Shown: piece by piece, positions 62,007 to 64,000 of the stretch
Numbering within the stretch: the first letter of the stretch is position 1
Layout: each line of letters opens with the position of its first letter
NCBI RefSeq assembly: GCF_002749615.1
Contig: NZ_CP024201.1
Location: 1,984,001-2,048,000, forward strand
Direction of reading: 5' to 3'
DNA from: Caulobacter mirabilis
Lineage (GTDB): Bacteria; Pseudomonadota; Alphaproteobacteria; Caulobacterales; Caulobacteraceae
DNA: 64,000 bases
The notes under the pieces: model-generated
What the model was told of the DNA's origin: nothing
What the model saw: the letters and a program-made list of their open reading frames with translations, nothing else
Databases searched by the model: none
Program-made: the position numbers and the translations under genes

Positions 62007-62897
62007 ATGCCTCACATTCCCTTCCGGGGCGCCTTCACCGCCCTGATCACCCCGTTCCGTGACGGCGCGGTCGACGAAGACGCCTTCGTGGCGCTCGTCG
62101 AACGCCAGATCGCGGGCGGCATCCACGGCCTGGTTCCCGTCGGCACGACCGGCGAGACCTCGACGCTGAGCCATGACGAGCACAAACGCGTGGTCGAGCT
62201 GTGCGTGAAGACCGCGCGCGGGCGCGTGCCGGTGATCGCCGGCGCCGGCTCCAACGCCACCGCCGAGTCGATCGACCTGGCCCGCTACGCCAAGAGCGTC
62301 GGCGCCGATGCGGTGCTGGTCGTCGCGCCCTACTACAACCGCCCGAGCCAGGAAGGCATCTACCGCCACTACGAGGCCATCAACGACGCGGTGCAGATCC
62401 CGATCGTCACCTACAACGTGCCCGGCCGCACGGTGGCGGACATTTCCAACGAGACCCTGGAGCGGCTGTCGAAGCTGCCCAACGTCGTCGGGATCAAGGA
62501 CGCCACCAGCGACCTGACCCGGATCAGCATCCAGCGCCTGACCTGCGGCGACGACTGGGTGATGCTGTCGGGCGACGATCCCACGGGCCTGGGCTACATG
62601 GCGCACGGCGGCCACGGCTGCATCAGCGTGACCTCGAACGTGGCCCCGGACGCGGTGTCGGCCTTCTACGCCGCCTGCCTGAACAAGGACTACGACACCG
62701 CCCTGTACTGGCAGGATCGCCTGATCCGGCTGCACAAGGCGCTGTTCCTGGACGCCTCGCCGTCGCCGACCAAGTTCGCCCTGGCGCAGCTCGGTCTGTG
62801 CTCGGAGGAGGTGCGCCTGCCGATCGCCCCTTGCTCCGACGCGGTGAAACCCCAGATTCTGGCGGCCATGCGGGACGCCGGACTGATCAACTCGTGA
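62007..62897 (+). CDS. dapA: 4-hydroxy-tetrahydrodipicolinate synthase
   Basis: The 296-residue enzyme condenses pyruvate with aspartate semialdehyde in lysine and diaminopimelate synthesis. The substrate loop [17 protein letters not shown] lies near residues 41-57, the catalytic tyrosine in [13 protein letters not shown] near 133, and the Schiff-base lysine in [11 protein letters not shown] near 161. The ATG opening MPHIPFRG is chosen because the family begins there. Its stop overlaps the GTG start of smpB. Confidence 0.97.
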   Translation: MPHIPFRGAFTALITPFRDGAVDEDAFVALVERQIAGGIHGLVPVGTTGETSTLSHDEHKRVVELCVKTARGRVPVIAGAGSNATAESIDLARYAKSVGADAVLVVAPYYNRPSQEGIYRHYEAINDAVQIPIVTYNVPGRTVADISNETLERLSKLPNVVGIKDATSDLTRISIQRLTCGDDWVMLSGDDPTGLGYMAHGGHGCISVTSNVAPDAVSAFYAACLNKDYDTALYWQDRLIRLHKALFLDASPSPTKFALAQLGLCSEEVRLPIAPCSDAVKPQILAAMRDAGLINS

Positions 62898-63346
62898 CCA
62901 AACCCATCGCCGAGAACCGTCGCGCGCGGTACGACTACTTCATCGAGGAAACGGTGGAGGCGGGCCTGGTCCTGACCGGCACCGAGGTGAAGAGCCTGCG
63001 CGTCGGTCGGGCGAACATCGCCGAATCCTATGCGGCGGTCGAAGGTCAGGAGATCGTGCTGATCAACGCCGACATCCCGCCCTACGCGGGCGGAAACCGC
63101 TTCAACCACGAGCCTCGGCGGCCCCGGAAACTCCTCCTGCACCGCAAGCAGATCGGCAAGCTGATCGGCGCGGTGCAGCGGGACGGGCGGACCCTGATCC
63201 CGACCAAGCTCTATTGGAACGAGAAGGGCATCGCCAAGCTCGAGATCGGCCTGGCCAAGGGCAAGAAGACCCACGACAAGCGCGAGGCCGCCGCCGAGCG
63301 CGACTGGCAGCGCGACAAGGCCCGCCTGATGCGGGACAAGGGCTGA
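62894..63346 (+). CDS. smpB: SsrA-binding protein
   Basis: The 150-residue protein binds tmRNA and delivers it to stalled ribosomes. It keeps [20 protein letters not shown] near residues 6-25, [19 protein letters not shown] near 29-47, [14 protein letters not shown] in the middle and the basic tail [20 protein letters not shown]. The GTG start overlaps the dapA stop (GTGA), so translation is coupled. In Caulobacter trans-translation affects cell-cycle timing. Confidence 0.97.
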   Translation: MTKPIAENRRARYDYFIEETVEAGLVLTGTEVKSLRVGRANIAESYAAVEGQEIVLINADIPPYAGGNRFNHEPRRPRKLLLHRKQIGKLIGAVQRDGRTLIPTKLYWNEKGIAKLEIGLAKGKKTHDKREAAAERDWQRDKARLMRDKG

Positions 63347-63351
63347 GGCGC

Positions 63352-63876
63352 ATGGCCGGCGCGGTTCCGACGCGGATCGCCTGGGCCGTCGATCGCCTGT
63401 CCATTCGTCCGGACGAAACCCTGCTCGAGATCGGCTGCGGCCGCGGCGTCGCCGCCGGCCTGGTCTGCGCCCGGCTCGGCGAGGGGCGGCTGGTCGCCAT
63501 CGATCGCTCCGATACGGCCGTGGCGGCGGCCCGCGCGGCCAACGCGGCCTGGATCGCCGCCGGCCGGCTGGAGGTGATCGCCGCGGACATGACGGGCGAC
63601 GCCTTGCGGGATCGCCGCTTCGACGCGGTCTTCGCGATCAACGTCAATCTGTTCTGGACCGCCCCTGACGCCGCGGTTCCGGCCGTTCGCGGGCTGCTGA
63701 AGCCCGGCGGCCGCCTGCTGCTGGTCTATGAGACCCCGGGCCGCGCGCGGGCCGAGGACCTGGCGGCGCGGCTGCCGGCCTTGCTGAGCGCCGGAGGGCT
63801 GACGGTCGCGGGCGTCGACCTGGACCCCTTCGGCGCGCCGTTGCTGGCGGCGGCGGCCACGCGCGGCGCCGCGTGA
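63352..63876 (+). CDS. Small SAM-dependent methyltransferase
   Basis: The 174-residue protein has a Rossmann-fold methyltransferase: motif I ETLLEIGCGRGVAAGLV near residues 22-38, the acidic LVAIDRSDTAVAAARAANA near 47-65, then FAINVNLFW and LLKPGGRLLLVYETPGR. The substrate is unknown. It starts five bases after smpB, in the dapA-smpB transcript. The start is the ATG of MAGAVPTR. Confidence 0.88.
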   Translation: MAGAVPTRIAWAVDRLSIRPDETLLEIGCGRGVAAGLVCARLGEGRLVAIDRSDTAVAAARAANAAWIAAGRLEVIAADMTGDALRDRRFDAVFAINVNLFWTAPDAAVPAVRGLLKPGGRLLLVYETPGRARAEDLAARLPALLSAGGLTVAGVDLDPFGAPLLAAAATRGAA

Positions 63877-63880
63877 CGGC

Positions 63881-64000
63881 TCAGCCGCCGGTCGCGCCCT
63901 GGCCGGCCGCGTAGCCGCTCATCAGATCCTCGAAGTCCGCCATTTCCGGGAAGCGGGGGAAGCTGCGCACGGCCGGCGTGGAGGCCCAGGGCAGCTTCTC
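63881..64000 (-). CDS. 3' end of an unidentified minus-strand gene (partial)
   Basis: Thirty-nine codons and a TGA are visible, reading in the minus direction KLPWASTPAVRSFPRFPEMA and then DFEDLMSGYAAGQGATGG. The 5' part lies outside the window, and I cannot assign a family from this tail. It converges with the methyltransferase gene, four bases away. Confidence 0.6.
   Translation of the reverse strand, partial: EKLPWASTPAVRSFPRFPEMADFEDLMSGYAAGQGATGG

Noticed and set aside
59757-62735. N-terminal extension of the lytic transglycosylase to 992 residues
   Set aside because: The extension is antisense to dapA; a leader peptide with a ribosome-binding site begins at the TTG at 61880.
1-64000. 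CRISPR array, integrase, transposase or complete prophage
   Set aside because: No regularly spaced repeats, recombinase motifs or phage structural gene sets were found; the beta-helix gene at 34001-35479 alone is not enough for a prophage.

Overview
The window is high-GC DNA from an alphaproteobacterium of the Caulobacterales, most likely a Caulobacter or Phenylobacterium relative. The strongest evidence is a complete holdfast polysaccharide synthesis (hfs) locus at about 16.7-25.7 kb. No rRNA operon, CRISPR array, integrase or insertion sequence was seen. Genes are densely packed, often with 1-4 base start/stop overlaps, and no stretch over 300 bases lacks a gene.

Layout. 0-9.1 kb is mostly core: pyrB with a dihydroorotase-like partner that has lost its metal ligands, a CurA-type reductase, a GNAT enzyme, a DUF559 nuclease-fold gene boxed in by palindromic repeats, ruvX and gatCAB. 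9.1-16.7 kb is accessory: an RcnB-like secreted protein, a YghU-type glutathione transferase, a small Sel1-like protein, and a three-gene minus-strand cassette. That cassette encodes a large STAND-ATPase/SARP-type regulator, a C2-like small protein and a MACPF-like pore-forming-fold protein ending in an LGFP repeat. It is the best candidate here for an undescribed system. 16.7-25.7 kb is the hfs locus: hfsD, divergent hfsABC, and convergent hfsEFGH, followed by tRNA-Ser(GCU).

26-39.7 kb is a mosaic of small regulatory and metabolic units: a LuxR-type regulator, a secreted Sel1-like protein, a LysR/TDT exporter pair, a 3-methyladenine glycosylase, a D-aminoacylase-type hydrolase, a LysR/PACE efflux pair, an orphan beta-helix protein, a TetR/acyl-CoA ligase unit divergent from a TauD dioxygenase, and a Phd/PIN toxin-antitoxin pair. 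Several intergenic regions carry clear palindromic operator candidates. 39.7-46.2 kb is a six-gene unit: response regulator, histidine kinase, EF-hand protein and a MacAB-like exporter whose adaptor carries an unusual Spy-like helical insertion.

46.3-64 kb returns to housekeeping and transport: an MBL hydrolase, an APC amino-acid permease, the HrpB helicase, an S41 peptidase, a YCII protein, two RNA methyltransferase-type genes behind a BcsA-like glycosyltransferase, a TetR-BtuFCD-type uptake operon, a soluble lytic transglycosylase, dapA, smpB and a small methyltransferase. The window starts at the first codons of a gene after pyrC and ends inside the 3' end of a minus-strand gene.
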